From the NCBI GenBank assembly GCA_014804445.1, contig JAAUZU010000012.1, positions 59,453 through 123,452 on the forward strand: a DNA stretch of 64,000 nt, written 5' to 3'. The translations under genes were made by a program, and so were the position numbers. This DNA is from Lachnospiraceae bacterium (GTDB taxonomy: Bacteria; Bacillota; Clostridia; Lachnospirales; Lachnospiraceae). Positions 7,981 to 16,969 of this stretch are shown piece by piece (position 1 is the stretch's first letter; every line of letters starts with the position of its first letter). The notes below the pieces were generated by a model that was not told the origin of the DNA, made no database searches, and worked only from the letters and a program-made list of their open reading frames with translations.

Positions 7981-8631
7981 ATGAGTACGGACGGATATTT
8001 GACATTTGCACTGGGAAAGGGCAGGCTTGCCAAAAAAACGCTGGAATTGTTTGAGACACTTGGCATTACCTGCGAAGAGATGAAGGATAAGGATTCCCGC
8101 AAACTGATTTTTGTAAATGAAGATTTAAAGCTTCGGTTTTTCCTTGCCAAAGGACCGGATGTCCCTACCTATGTGGAATACGGGGCTGCGGATATCGGCG
8201 TTGCAGGCAAGGATACCATTATGGAGGAAAACAGAAGGGTTTATGAGGTGCTGGATTTTGGTTTCGGCAAATGCCGCATGTGCGTGTGCGGACCTGAACA
8301 TGCCAAGGATCTTTTAAAGCATCATGAGCGAATCCGTGTTGCCAGCAAATATCCCAATATTGCAAAGGATTATTTTTATAACCAAAAGCATCAGACGGTG
8401 GATATCATCAAATTAAACGGCTCTGTGGAGCTTGGTCCTTTAGTGGGACTTTCCGATGTGATCGTAGATATTGTGGAAACAGGTTCCACTCTGCACGAAA
8501 ACGGACTTGCCGTGCTGGAGGAAATCTGTCCGCTGTCCGCCCGCATGATTGTCAATCAAGTAAGCATGCAGATGGAAAAAGAGCGGATTACCGGTCTGAT
8601 AACGAATCTGAAGGAGGCGCTTCAGAAATAG
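7981..8631 (+). CDS. hisG: ATP phosphoribosyltransferase catalytic subunit HisG (short form)
   Basis: Joins ATP and PRPP to give phosphoribosyl-ATP, the committed step of histidine synthesis. At 216 residues it is the short form, lacking the C-terminal histidine-binding domain, consistent with its dependence on HisZ. Seen: LTFALGKGRLAKKT at the start, the GAADIGVAGKD loop, and the PRPP loop IVDIVETGSTL. The ATG at 7981 has GAGAGGA just upstream; a GTG at 7951 in frame has none. The gene follows hisZ after 36 bases. Confidence 0.93.
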   Translation: MSTDGYLTFALGKGRLAKKTLELFETLGITCEEMKDKDSRKLIFVNEDLKLRFFLAKGPDVPTYVEYGAADIGVAGKDTIMEENRRVYEVLDFGFGKCRMCVCGPEHAKDLLKHHERIRVASKYPNIAKDYFYNQKHQTVDIIKLNGSVELGPLVGLSDVIVDIVETGSTLHENGLAVLEEICPLSARMIVNQVSMQMEKERITGLITNLKEALQK

Positions 8632-8658
8632 GTTCAACGTAAAAAGGAGATAAACGAC

Positions 8659-9978
8659 ATGAGAACAATAAAACTGACAAAGGAAACTAGGGAGGATATC
8701 CTGACAAACCTTCTGAAGAGAAGTCCTTCCAATTACGGCGCGTATGAAGCGACTGTTGCGGAGATTGTAGGGAATGTCAGGGAAAAAGGAGATGAGGCGG
8801 TATTTGCCTATACAAAGCAGTTCGATAAATTTGACTTGACAGCAGAAAACATACGGGTGACGGAGGAAGAAATCCAAGAAGCGTATCGTGCATTGGACGA
8901 GGATTTAATTGCTGTTTACAGACGGTCGGCGGAGAATATTAGGATATTTCATGAAAAGCAACTCCGCACAAGCTGGTTTGATTCCAAACCGGACGGCACT
9001 ATTTTAGGGCAGCGCATGATTCCCATTTCACGTGCTGGCGTTTATGTGCCCGGCGGGAAGGCAGCTTATCCCAGCAGTGTGCTGATGAATGTGATTCCAG
9101 CCAAGGTGGCGGGCGTGGAGCAGATTATCATGACAACGCCTTGCAACAGCGAGGGCAAAGTAAATGCGGGAACGCTGGTTGCCGCTGACATTGCGGGAGT
9201 GGATGTTATTTATAAAATAGGCGGGGCACAGGCAATTGCGGCGATGGCGTTTGGCACCGGTCTAGTTCCCAAGGTGGATAAAATCACGGGTCCCGGCAAT
9301 ATTTTCGTGGCGCTCGCAAAAAAGGCTGTGTATGGACATGTCAGTATTGACTCCATTGCAGGCCCCAGTGAAATACTGATTCTTGCGGACGATACCGCCA
9401 ATCCGAGGTATGTGGCGGCAGACTTGTTGTCACAGGCTGAACATGACGAACTGGCGTCGGCTATCCTGATCACCACTTCCAAAGCGCTTGCCGAAGCGGT
9501 ATCCGCAGAAGTGGAGAAGTTTACCGAAACGCTGTCCCGAAAGGCAATTATCAATGCTTCGCTTGCTAATTACGGCTATATCCTTTTGGCGGAGAATATG
9601 GAAGAAGCCGTAGAGGCAGCAAATGAAATTGCTTCCGAGCACCTTGAAATTTTGACAAAAAATCCGTTTGATGTGATGACAAGAATCAAAAACGCCGGCG
9701 CAATCTTTTTGGGAGAATATTCTTCCGAGCCTTTGGGAGACTATTTTGCAGGACCGAATCACATTCTGCCAACCAATGGCACTGCAAAGTTTTTCTCACC
9801 CTTAAACGTGGACGACTTTGTGAAGAAAACCAGCATTATTTCCTATTCGCGGGAAGCACTTTTAAAAGCGCATGAGGACATTGAAGCTTTTGCTGAAAGC
9901 GAAGGGTTGACGGCACATGCAAATTCGATTAAAGTAAGATTTGAAAGAAATGAGGATTCCTATGGCACGCAGCAGTGA
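8659..9978 (+). CDS. hisD: Histidinol dehydrogenase HisD
   Basis: Zinc- and NAD-dependent oxidation of histidinol to histidine, the last two steps of the pathway. The 439 residues show the family landmarks: GQRMIPISRAGVYVPGG, KITGPGNIFVALAK, IDSIAGPSEILILAD, the zinc/catalytic region DLLSQAEHDELASA, IASEHLEI and the GPNHILPTNGTA loop. Length is normal. AAAAGGAGA precedes the ATG. The last codons overlap the start of hisB by 17 bases. Confidence 0.95.
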   Translation: MRTIKLTKETREDILTNLLKRSPSNYGAYEATVAEIVGNVREKGDEAVFAYTKQFDKFDLTAENIRVTEEEIQEAYRALDEDLIAVYRRSAENIRIFHEKQLRTSWFDSKPDGTILGQRMIPISRAGVYVPGGKAAYPSSVLMNVIPAKVAGVEQIIMTTPCNSEGKVNAGTLVAADIAGVDVIYKIGGAQAIAAMAFGTGLVPKVDKITGPGNIFVALAKKAVYGHVSIDSIAGPSEILILADDTANPRYVAADLLSQAEHDELASAILITTSKALAEAVSAEVEKFTETLSRKAIINASLANYGYILLAENMEEAVEAANEIASEHLEILTKNPFDVMTRIKNAGAIFLGEYSSEPLGDYFAGPNHILPTNGTAKFFSPLNVDDFVKKTSIISYSREALLKAHEDIEAFAESEGLTAHANSIKVRFERNEDSYGTQQ

Positions 9979-10549
9979 AATAACACGAAAAACAAAAGAA
10001 ACGGACATTACCTTAAGCCTTGCACTGGACGGGGAAGGAAACGGAGCGGTAAATACCGGAATCGGCTTTTTTGACCATATGCTGGAAGGCTTTGCCAAAC
10101 ACGGGCTGTTTGACTTGCAGCTAAAAGTGAAGGGAGATCTTCAGGTTGACGCGCACCATACGGTGGAGGATACCGGTATTGTGCTGGGAAATGCCATCAG
10201 GGAGGCTTTTGGAGATAAGAAGGGCATCAAGAGATATGGTTCCTGTATCCTGCCCATGGACGACGCCTTATGTCTGTGTGCCTTAGACCTTTGCGGCAGA
10301 CCTTATTTCAGCTATGAATGTGCGTTTACCACGGATCGCCTAGGGGAGATGGATACGGAACTGTTTCGGGAGTTTTTCTATGCCGTATCCTACAGTGCGG
10401 GCATGAATCTGCACTTGAAAATGCTTTCCGGCATAAATAATCATCATATGGCAGAAGCTATGTTCAAGGCATTTGCCAAGGCATTGGACGAAGCGCTCTG
10501 CTTTGACGGGCGGATTAAGGACGTTTTAAGTACAAAAGGAAGTCTGTAG
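9962..10549 (+). CDS. hisB: Imidazoleglycerol-phosphate dehydratase HisB
   Basis: Manganese enzyme that dehydrates imidazole glycerol phosphate to imidazole acetol phosphate. The 195-residue monofunctional form (no phosphatase domain) shows [28 protein letters not shown], and [20 protein letters not shown] with the metal-binding histidines. The ATG at 9962 gives the usual short N-terminus; an in-frame ATG at 9941 lies deeper within hisD. The ribosome binding site is weak (GAGGAT), so translational coupling to hisD is likely. Confidence 0.93.
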   Translation: MARSSEITRKTKETDITLSLALDGEGNGAVNTGIGFFDHMLEGFAKHGLFDLQLKVKGDLQVDAHHTVEDTGIVLGNAIREAFGDKKGIKRYGSCILPMDDALCLCALDLCGRPYFSYECAFTTDRLGEMDTELFREFFYAVSYSAGMNLHLKMLSGINNHHMAEAMFKAFAKALDEALCFDGRIKDVLSTKGSL

Positions 10550-10586
10550 CGCACACTTGTGCTGCAGAAGGCAGAGGGATAAATTT

Positions 10587-11873
10587 ATGAATACGAAGAA
10601 ATTTACAGTGTGCATTTACCTGTACCATGGCCATGCGGTAACGAATTTGAAGGATATGACGATCGTGGATACGGATCCTGTGCGTCTGGCGGCATATTAC
10701 AGCGAGCACAATGTGGACGGACTCATTGTCTTTGATATGTCAGAGAGTGATACAGAGCATGAAGAAGCACTGGATATCATAAAGGAAATCTGTAACTGTG
10801 TGGGAACGGAAGTGTACGGCGCAGGCAATGTACACCGGATGGAGGATATTAAGAAACTTCTTTATGCCGGCTGTAAAAAGGCGGTGCTCAACTATGATAA
10901 ACCGGACAATATTGCCATCACCGAGGAAGTTTCCTTAAAATTCGGCAGGGACAAAATAATAGCAGCTTACAATGATTACCAAGTGATAGAAGCGCACAAG
11001 GAGCTTGTTGAGAAGTATGTGTCCTGTCTTTTGCTGATGAACGCGCATATGATACGGGAGACGGCGGAAGTGACTGCATTGCCCCTGATTGTGCAGATTA
11101 ACCAGCTTGCTTTAAACAAGCTTCTGGAATTTCTGGCTTACGATAATGTGGCGGGCATTACGGGCAATACCATCAATTGTAATGTAAAGGAACTTTTGGC
11201 GCTTAAGGATTTGTGTAAAGAAAACGGCATTCAAGTGGAGCAGCTTGAAGCTGCTTATCAATGGGCGGATTTTAAAACAAATGAAGCGGGTCTTGTTCCG
11301 GTTGTCGTACAGGACCATATCACTTCTGAGGTATTGATGGTCGCTTATATGAATGAGGAAGCTTACGAGAATACGCTTCGAACCGGTAAAATGACTTATT
11401 ACAGCCGGAGCAGGCAGGAATTATGGCTGAAGGGCGCTACAAGCGGACATTATCAGTATGTGAAAGCGCTGACGGCAGACTGCGATATGGACACTATCCT
11501 TGCAAAAGTTTCCCAAATAGGCGCGGCATGCCATACCGGCGCCAAATCCTGTTTCTTTCATGAAGTGGTAAAAAAAGAGGAGACAGAAAAGATAAATCCC
11601 CTTAAGGTTTTTGAAGAGGTATTCGCCGTCATACAGGACAGGCGCGTACATCCAAAAGAAGGGTCTTATACCAATTATCTTTTTGACAAGGGTATCGACA
11701 AAATTTTAAAGAAGCTCGGAGAAGAAGCCACCGAGATTGTCATTGCGGCGAAAAATCCGAATGCCAATGAAATAAAATATGAAATCGCTGATTTTCTCTA
11801 CCACATGATGGTGCTTATGGCAGAGAAAGAAGTAACGTGGGAGGAAATTACGGAAGAACTGGCAAAACGCTGA
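10587..11873 (+). CDS. hisIE: HisIE with an extra HisA/HisF-like N-terminal domain
   Basis: Bifunctional phosphoribosyl-ATP pyrophosphatase and phosphoribosyl-AMP cyclohydrolase (steps 2 and 3). In 428 residues: 1-228 resembles the (beta-alpha)8 barrel of HisA/HisF; 229-330 is HisI ([18 protein letters not shown], the DCDMD acidic site, and [12 protein letters not shown] with zinc cysteines); 335-428 is HisE ([27 protein letters not shown]). In the barrel the positions of both catalytic aspartates of HisF are changed: CLDVKDG corresponds to CIYLYHG, and the second Asp aligns with Asn129 in AAYND. The phosphate-binding glycine motifs are also altered. It therefore looks like a pseudoenzyme. 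The ATG at 10587 follows AGAGGGA. Its 3' end closes the operon. Confidence 0.88.
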   Translation: MNTKKFTVCIYLYHGHAVTNLKDMTIVDTDPVRLAAYYSEHNVDGLIVFDMSESDTEHEEALDIIKEICNCVGTEVYGAGNVHRMEDIKKLLYAGCKKAVLNYDKPDNIAITEEVSLKFGRDKIIAAYNDYQVIEAHKELVEKYVSCLLLMNAHMIRETAEVTALPLIVQINQLALNKLLEFLAYDNVAGITGNTINCNVKELLALKDLCKENGIQVEQLEAAYQWADFKTNEAGLVPVVVQDHITSEVLMVAYMNEEAYENTLRTGKMTYYSRSRQELWLKGATSGHYQYVKALTADCDMDTILAKVSQIGAACHTGAKSCFFHEVVKKEETEKINPLKVFEEVFAVIQDRRVHPKEGSYTNYLFDKGIDKILKKLGEEATEIVIAAKNPNANEIKYEIADFLYHMMVLMAEKEVTWEEITEELAKR

Positions 11874-11939
11874 AAATCCGCATATCTGACCGGCTTGTAT
11901 CATACAATTTAAAAATGGAATCCGAAAACAGGCAAGAGG

Positions 11940-11968
11940 TTGACATAATAAATCATATTATGTATGCT
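11940..11968 (+). promoter_or_regulatory. Sigma-A promoter upstream of the radical SAM operon
   Basis: Perfect TTGACA (11940-11945), 17-base spacer, TATGCT (11963-11968), about 65 bases before the ATG at 12033. The 159-base gap after hisIE otherwise shows no clear terminator. Confidence 0.65.
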
Positions 11969-12032
11969 TCTTGCTTTTTCCACTTCATTTTGCTCTTGTT
12001 TATGAAAAATTGCAGATGAAAGGATTGCAGGT

Positions 12033-12407
12033 ATGAGTGATGTGACAGCCGAAAGGCGTTTGGAGTTAATCCGCAATATCAGGGAAGAAAATCAAAAAAA
12101 CAGAATGCGTATGAAAAACCGGGAGCATATTTTATATGGGCGGGAATATGATACAGCACCCATGCAGGATACCGGGGAACTGCCGGCAGCGCCGGCCCGC
12201 GCATCCACTCTGGTATTGCGGACGATTATTGCGGCAGTATTGCTTTCCCTGTTCATTATTATGGACTATTTGGAAGCAGACTGGCTGCCCATAGACATGA
12301 ATACCATAAACGACTGTCTTAAGGAAAATTACACCGTAAATATAATTGATTTTATGGATAAAATCACGTATACTTTAGACAATGAAAACAGCCCTGCGGC
12401 GGAATGA
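12033..12407 (+). CDS. Small single-pass membrane protein, unknown function
   Basis: Not recognised. The 124-residue protein has a charged N-terminal region rich in Arg, Asn and Glu (likely a helix, 5-35), one membrane helix (about 61-80) and a 40-residue acidic C-terminus. It is the first gene after a good promoter and its stop overlaps the upstream edge of the TIGR03960 gene, so it is co-transcribed with the radical SAM/RNase E block. A link to that block is only positional. Confidence 0.7.
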   Translation: MSDVTAERRLELIRNIREENQKNRMRMKNREHILYGREYDTAPMQDTGELPAAPARASTLVLRTIIAAVLLSLFIIMDYLEADWLPIDMNTINDCLKENYTVNIIDFMDKITYTLDNENSPAAE

Positions 12408-12415
12408 GAGGACGT

Positions 12416-14311
12416 ATGAATAAACTGGCGCTGTCAGATGATATTTTAATGAAGATAGAAAAACCGGCAAGGTATATTGGCGGGGAAGTCAATGCGGTGG
12501 TTAAGAATAAAGATGAGGTGGACATGCGGATTGCCATGTGCTTTCCGGATGTATATGAGATCGGAATGTCCCATTTAGGGATTCAGATTTTATATGATAT
12601 GTTCAACAGACTTGACGGCGTGTGGTGCGAGAGAGTCTATTCTCCGTGGGTGGATTTAGACGCCGTTATGCGAAAGGAAAAAATCCCCCTGTTTGCACTG
12701 GAATCGCAGGAACCTGTCAGGAATTTTGACTGGTTGGGCATCACCCTGCAATATGAAATGTGCTATACAAACATCCTGCAGGTTCTGGATTTGTCGGGAA
12801 TTCCCCTTCTGGCAAAGGACAGAGGAGAGGATATACCGATTGTGATAGGCGGCGGTCCCTGTGCCTACAATCCGGAACCGATTGCTGACTTCTTTGATTT
12901 ATTCTATATCGGTGAGGGGGAAACCCAGTATGAAAAACTGATTTCCCTTTATCGTTTGTGCCGGCGGGACAAGCTTGGAAGAAAGGAATTTTTAAGGCGG
13001 GCCGCCCAAATTCCGGGCATCTATGTGCCTATGTTTTACGAGACCGCTTATCATGAGGACGGCACCATTGCTTCCTTTACCCCGACGGAAGAGAATATCC
13101 CTTCTGTGATTGTAAAAGAAATAGAAAAAGAAGTGTCCTCCACTTACTATCCGAAAAAGCCGCTGGTTCCCTTTATGCGGATTACACAGGACAGGGTAGT
13201 GCTGGAGATTATGCGCGGCTGTATCAGAGGCTGCCGTTTTTGCCAGGCGGGGCAGATTTACCGTCCCGTGCGTGAGCGCAGCCTTGACATGTTAAAGGAA
13301 TATGCCACTGCCATGTTAAAGAATACAGGACAGGAAGAAATATCCTTAAGCTCGCTCAGTTCCAGCGACTATAAGAAGCTGCCTGAACTGATTGACTTTC
13401 TGATTGAGGATTGCAGCAAAAATCATGTCAATATTTCTCTGCCATCCCTTAGAATCGACGCCTTTTCCTTGGATGTGATGCAAAAGGTACAGGATGTCAA
13501 AAAGACAAGCCTCACCTTTGCACCGGAAGCAGGGAGCCAGCGCTTGAGAAATGTTATCAACAAAGGGCTGACAGAGGAAGATATTTTAAATGGCGCGGCG
13601 CTTGCCTTTGAAGGCGGCTGGACAAGGGTAAAATTGTACTTTATGCTGGGACTTCCCACAGAAACGGAAGAGGATATCAGAGGCATTGCGGAATTGTCCA
13701 ATAAAATTGCCGCCACCTTTTTTGAGACAGTCCCCAAAGACAAACGTGTCAATGGCAAAGTGCAAATTGTGACGAGTACGTCATTTTTTATTCCCAAGCC
13801 TTTTACTCCTTTTCAGTGGGCAAGGCAGTGTACCAAGGACGAATATATTGATAAGGCATATCTGACGAGAAACGCGATTAAGGAGCAGCTCAATCAGAAG
13901 AGCATCAAATATAACTGGCATGAGGCGGATACTTCTGTGTTGGAGGGTGTGCTTGCCAGGGGAGACCGGCGGATTTCACAGGTATTATTAAAGGTTTATG
14001 AAAAAGGCGCCATTTACGATGCGTGGAGTGAATATTTTGACAACGAAAAGTGGCTTTCCGCCTTTTTAGAGTGTGGGCTTGACATTGATTTTTATACCAC
14101 AAGGGAAAGGGGACTGGATGAAATATTCCCATGGGATTTTATAGACTGCGGCGTATCAAAGGATTTCTTAAAGCGGGAATGGCTTAAGGCGCAGAAAGAG
14201 GAGATTAGCTATAACTGCCGCAAGGAATGTCAGGGCTGCGGCGCCATCCGTTTTGGCTGCGGTGTCTGCTTTGAGGAGCACTATGATGACAATACGCCGT
14301 GCTGGTCCTAG
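12416..14311 (+). CDS. TIGR03960 family B12-binding radical SAM protein
   Basis: Putative radical SAM enzyme with an N-terminal cobalamin-binding-like domain. About 631 residues: LALSDDILMKIEKPARYIGGE start, B12-like region with GMSHLGIQILY and GGGPCAYNPEPIADFFD, then the cluster motif CIRGCRFC (CxxxCxxC), and a Cys-rich C-terminus (CRKECQGCGAIRFGCGVC). In clostridia it is paired with TIGR03936, as here. The reaction is not known. The ATG at 12416 matches the family N-terminus and follows GAGAGGA; an in-frame ATG at 12404 is an alternative. Confidence 0.9.
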   Translation: MNKLALSDDILMKIEKPARYIGGEVNAVVKNKDEVDMRIAMCFPDVYEIGMSHLGIQILYDMFNRLDGVWCERVYSPWVDLDAVMRKEKIPLFALESQEPVRNFDWLGITLQYEMCYTNILQVLDLSGIPLLAKDRGEDIPIVIGGGPCAYNPEPIADFFDLFYIGEGETQYEKLISLYRLCRRDKLGRKEFLRRAAQIPGIYVPMFYETAYHEDGTIASFTPTEENIPSVIVKEIEKEVSSTYYPKKPLVPFMRITQDRVVLEIMRGCIRGCRFCQAGQIYRPVRERSLDMLKEYATAMLKNTGQEEISLSSLSSSDYKKLPELIDFLIEDCSKNHVNISLPSLRIDAFSLDVMQKVQDVKKTSLTFAPEAGSQRLRNVINKGLTEEDILNGAALAFEGGWTRVKLYFMLGLPTETEEDIRGIAELSNKIAATFFETVPKDKRVNGKVQIVTSTSFFIPKPFTPFQWARQCTKDEYIDKAYLTRNAIKEQLNQKSIKYNWHEADTSVLEGVLARGDRRISQVLLKVYEKGAIYDAWSEYFDNEKWLSAFLECGLDIDFYTTRERGLDEIFPWDFIDCGVSKDFLKREWLKAQKEEISYNCRKECQGCGAIRFGCGVCFEEHYDDNTPCWS

Positions 14312-14389
14312 AAGTGCGGGCTGATAAGGCTTTAGAAAAAGCTTACACATAATTTCAGGTGGTATGGCTTTAGGAAGGTATGATTTAGT

Positions 14390-15100
14390 ATGAAAATCAG
14401 AATTAAGTTCAGAAAATACGGCAACCTAAAATATATCGGACATTTGGATGTGCAGCGTTTTTTCCAAAAGGCTGTGCGGAGAGCGGGGATTGATGTTGCC
14501 TATACAACAGGGTTCTCGCCGCATCAGATTATGTCCTTTGCGGCTCCTTTGGGCGTCGGTCTGGAAAGTAATGGAGAATACATGGATATGGAATTAAACA
14601 GCTTCACGGACTGTCAGGACATCGTGATAAGACTGAATCAGGCTTCTGTAGAAGGGATTGACATTCTTTCCGCCGTGGTCCTGCCAAAGGAAGCCGGCAA
14701 CGCCATGGCAAGCGTAGCGGCGGCAGGCTATACGGTACGTTTTCGCGAGGGCAGGGAACCGGAATTTGACTGGCAGAATAAAATTACATCCTTTTATGGA
14801 AGGGAATCCATACCAGTTACAAAGGAAACGAAGAAAGGTACGGCAGAAATCGATTTAAAACAGGGAATCTTTTCGATGGAACTCCGTGGAGATGCGCTGT
14901 ATATGCTGCTTGATGCAAGCAGTGCGGGAAATATAAAGCCCCAGATGGTAATAGAAGCGTTTCTTTCTGATAATCAGGATACCTTAAAGGAAAACGCACT
15001 CTTGATTACAAGGGAGGAAACCTATACCAATATCGGCACACCCGATATGCCAAAACTTGTGCCGCTTGAGGCCGTAGGACTGGAGACGGCATATGAGTGA
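14390..15100 (+). CDS. TIGR03936 family radical SAM-associated protein (DUF2344)
   Basis: Partner protein of TIGR03960; function unproven, possibly RNA modification because of its constant link with RNase E/G. The 236 residues start with KIRIKFRKYGNLKYIGHLDVQRFFQKAVRRAGI, characteristic of the family, and include TTGFSPHQIMSFAAPLGVG. It has no cluster motif of its own. Separate from the preceding gene by 78 bases containing an RBS (AGGAAGG), and overlapping the RNase E/G gene by 8 bases. Confidence 0.9.
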   Translation: MKIRIKFRKYGNLKYIGHLDVQRFFQKAVRRAGIDVAYTTGFSPHQIMSFAAPLGVGLESNGEYMDMELNSFTDCQDIVIRLNQASVEGIDILSAVVLPKEAGNAMASVAAAGYTVRFREGREPEFDWQNKITSFYGRESIPVTKETKKGTAEIDLKQGIFSMELRGDALYMLLDASSAGNIKPQMVIEAFLSDNQDTLKENALLITREETYTNIGTPDMPKLVPLEAVGLETAYE

Positions 15101-16394
15101 TAAAAAATTACTGTTGTATAAAGATCAAAACAAAATAGTAGTATTGCGGATAGGCGCAGGACGGCTTCATTCCGTTCAGGTATATGATGAGGCTGATACT
15201 GCAATAAAGGATAATATATATATTGGGAAAATCATACATCTGCGTCATAATATCAATGCCGCATTTATAGATGTCCAGAAAGATCTTAACTGCTTTCTTT
15301 CCCTTGAAAGGCCGTTAAAGTCGGTGTATATGCTGAATCGTCCCTACGACGGCAGACTGATAGAGGGAGATGAACTTATTGTACAGGTTTCAAAAGATGC
15401 CGTCAAAACAAAAATACCGGTTGTAACCACAGATTTTGCCCTTTCCGGCAGATATCTTGCCATATCGGTCGGCACAGGCAAACTGCGTTTTTCTAAAAAA
15501 CTTTCCGAAGAAAAGCAGTATGAGATAGGAGAGTTTCTGCATGAAGCCGGATACATTAACAGCAAACGCGTGATTCTGTTCCCCCATAGAAAGCTGGCTG
15601 ATAGTGATACTTTTCGGGAAGGCGAGCCCTTAGATACCTGGGATATCATAGTCAGAACCAACAGCAGAAGCCTGACGGACTTTTCGCCTTTACTGATGGA
15701 GTGGGAGCGGCTTTGTGAAGAAAAAGACCGGCTTCTTGCCGAGGCACATCACAGAACCTGTTTTTCCTGCCTGAAGAAAGCGCAGCATCCCTATCTTGAG
15801 GATTTAAAGGACTATTATGCAGAGGATATCGATGAGATTGTCACCGATTGTGAAGATATTTATGAGGATCTGAAGCATTATGAAGAAGAGCAGTGCGCTT
15901 TAGGCGCCTTATTGCCGCCAATACGGCTTTATCAGGACGAATACCCCATGAGTAAGCTATATCAGTTTGAAAAGCGGCTTAGAGAAGCTTTAAACAGCAC
16001 TGTATGGATGAAATCAGGCGCATATCTGGTCATTGAACCTACGGAAGCAATGACTGTAATAGACGTAAATGCCGGCAGGTTTCTGAAAAAAAACATGCAA
16101 AGTCAGGATTCTTTTTTTTCCGTAAATATGGAAGCAGCACAGGAGATTGCCCTGCAAATGAAGCTGCGAAATCTGTCAGGTATCATTATTGTAGATTTTA
16201 TCAATATGGATTCGGATGAAATGAAAGAGAAGCTTTTGGAAAGGCTGAGAAAACTGGCTGCCATGGATTCTGTCAAAACAGAAGTGGTCGATATCACGCC
16301 TCTGGGACTTGTCGAAATCACCCGCCAGAGAATCAATAAACCGCTTAGAGAACTGTTTCAACAAGACGAGAAAGGAGACTGGGTATGCAAATGA
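15093..16394 (+). CDS. Ribonuclease E/G family protein
   Basis: Endoribonuclease of the Rne/Rng family acting in mRNA decay and rRNA processing. The 433-residue length and lack of a long C-terminal scaffold fit RNase G. Seen: an S1-like RNA-binding region in the first 130 residues (NIYIGKIIHLRHNINAAFIDV), and the catalytic DNase I-like part with VIEPTEAMTVIDVNAGRF and GIIIVDFINM carrying the metal-binding aspartates. The family's zinc-link CPxC motif is not evident. It overlaps the genes on both sides (8 and 10 bases), indicating tight coupling. Confidence 0.9.
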   Translation: MSDKKLLLYKDQNKIVVLRIGAGRLHSVQVYDEADTAIKDNIYIGKIIHLRHNINAAFIDVQKDLNCFLSLERPLKSVYMLNRPYDGRLIEGDELIVQVSKDAVKTKIPVVTTDFALSGRYLAISVGTGKLRFSKKLSEEKQYEIGEFLHEAGYINSKRVILFPHRKLADSDTFREGEPLDTWDIIVRTNSRSLTDFSPLLMEWERLCEEKDRLLAEAHHRTCFSCLKKAQHPYLEDLKDYYAEDIDEIVTDCEDIYEDLKHYEEEQCALGALLPPIRLYQDEYPMSKLYQFEKRLREALNSTVWMKSGAYLVIEPTEAMTVIDVNAGRFLKKNMQSQDSFFSVNMEAAQEIALQMKLRNLSGIIIVDFINMDSDEMKEKLLERLRKLAAMDSVKTEVVDITPLGLVEITRQRINKPLRELFQQDEKGDWVCK

Positions 16395-16954
16395 AACTCC
16401 TGAAACTGGAAAAGGTAAAAGATGGAAAATATCTGAAAAATTATGAACTGACTTATCTAAACAAAGCCGGTCGTGAAAAGACCTATGAAATTGTCAGCAG
16501 AAGAGAACTGAAAAACGCTTCCGACCTCGGAAAGAATCCCAGCGGTATTTCCATTGTTGCCACCTGTAATGACAAACTCTTGCTGCTCAGAGAATTTCGA
16601 ATGGGCATCAACCAAGACGTCTTTAATCTCTGCGCCGGTATGCTGGAGGATGGCGAAACGCTGGAAGCCTGCATTGAGAGGGAACTGTACGAAGAAACCG
16701 GACTGAAACTGAAAAAGGTAAAAAGAATCCTGCCGGCTTCCTATGCGGCAGTGGCTATTTCCGACTTAAAGACCTATATTGTCTTTGCGGAAGTGGAAGG
16801 CGAACCGGGCGACGACCATACTTCTCCAAATGAAGAAATAAAAGCCAGCTTATACAGCCGTGAAGAAGTGGCAGAGCTCTTGGAAACGGAGGAATTCAGT
16901 TCCAGGGCACAGATGGCGGCATACTTTTTTTCTATCGGTGCAGACCCCATATAA
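16385..16954 (+). CDS. Nudix hydrolase, ADP-ribose pyrophosphatase-like
   Basis: Probably cleaves ADP-ribose or a related nucleoside diphosphate derivative. The 189-residue protein contains a complete Nudix box, reading GMLEDGETLEACIERELYEE then TGL (Gx5Ex7REUxEExGU). RBS AAAGGAGAC lies 5-6 bases before the ATG, inside the end of the RNase gene. Substrate is not certain; ADP-sugar hydrolases share this form. It converges with the next gene, only 15 bases apart, with no clear terminator. Confidence 0.88.
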   Translation: MQMKLLKLEKVKDGKYLKNYELTYLNKAGREKTYEIVSRRELKNASDLGKNPSGISIVATCNDKLLLLREFRMGINQDVFNLCAGMLEDGETLEACIERELYEETGLKLKKVKRILPASYAAVAISDLKTYIVFAEVEGEPGDDHTSPNEEIKASLYSREEVAELLETEEFSSRAQMAAYFFSIGADPI

Positions 16955-16969
16955 ATCTTTCAAGAATAC

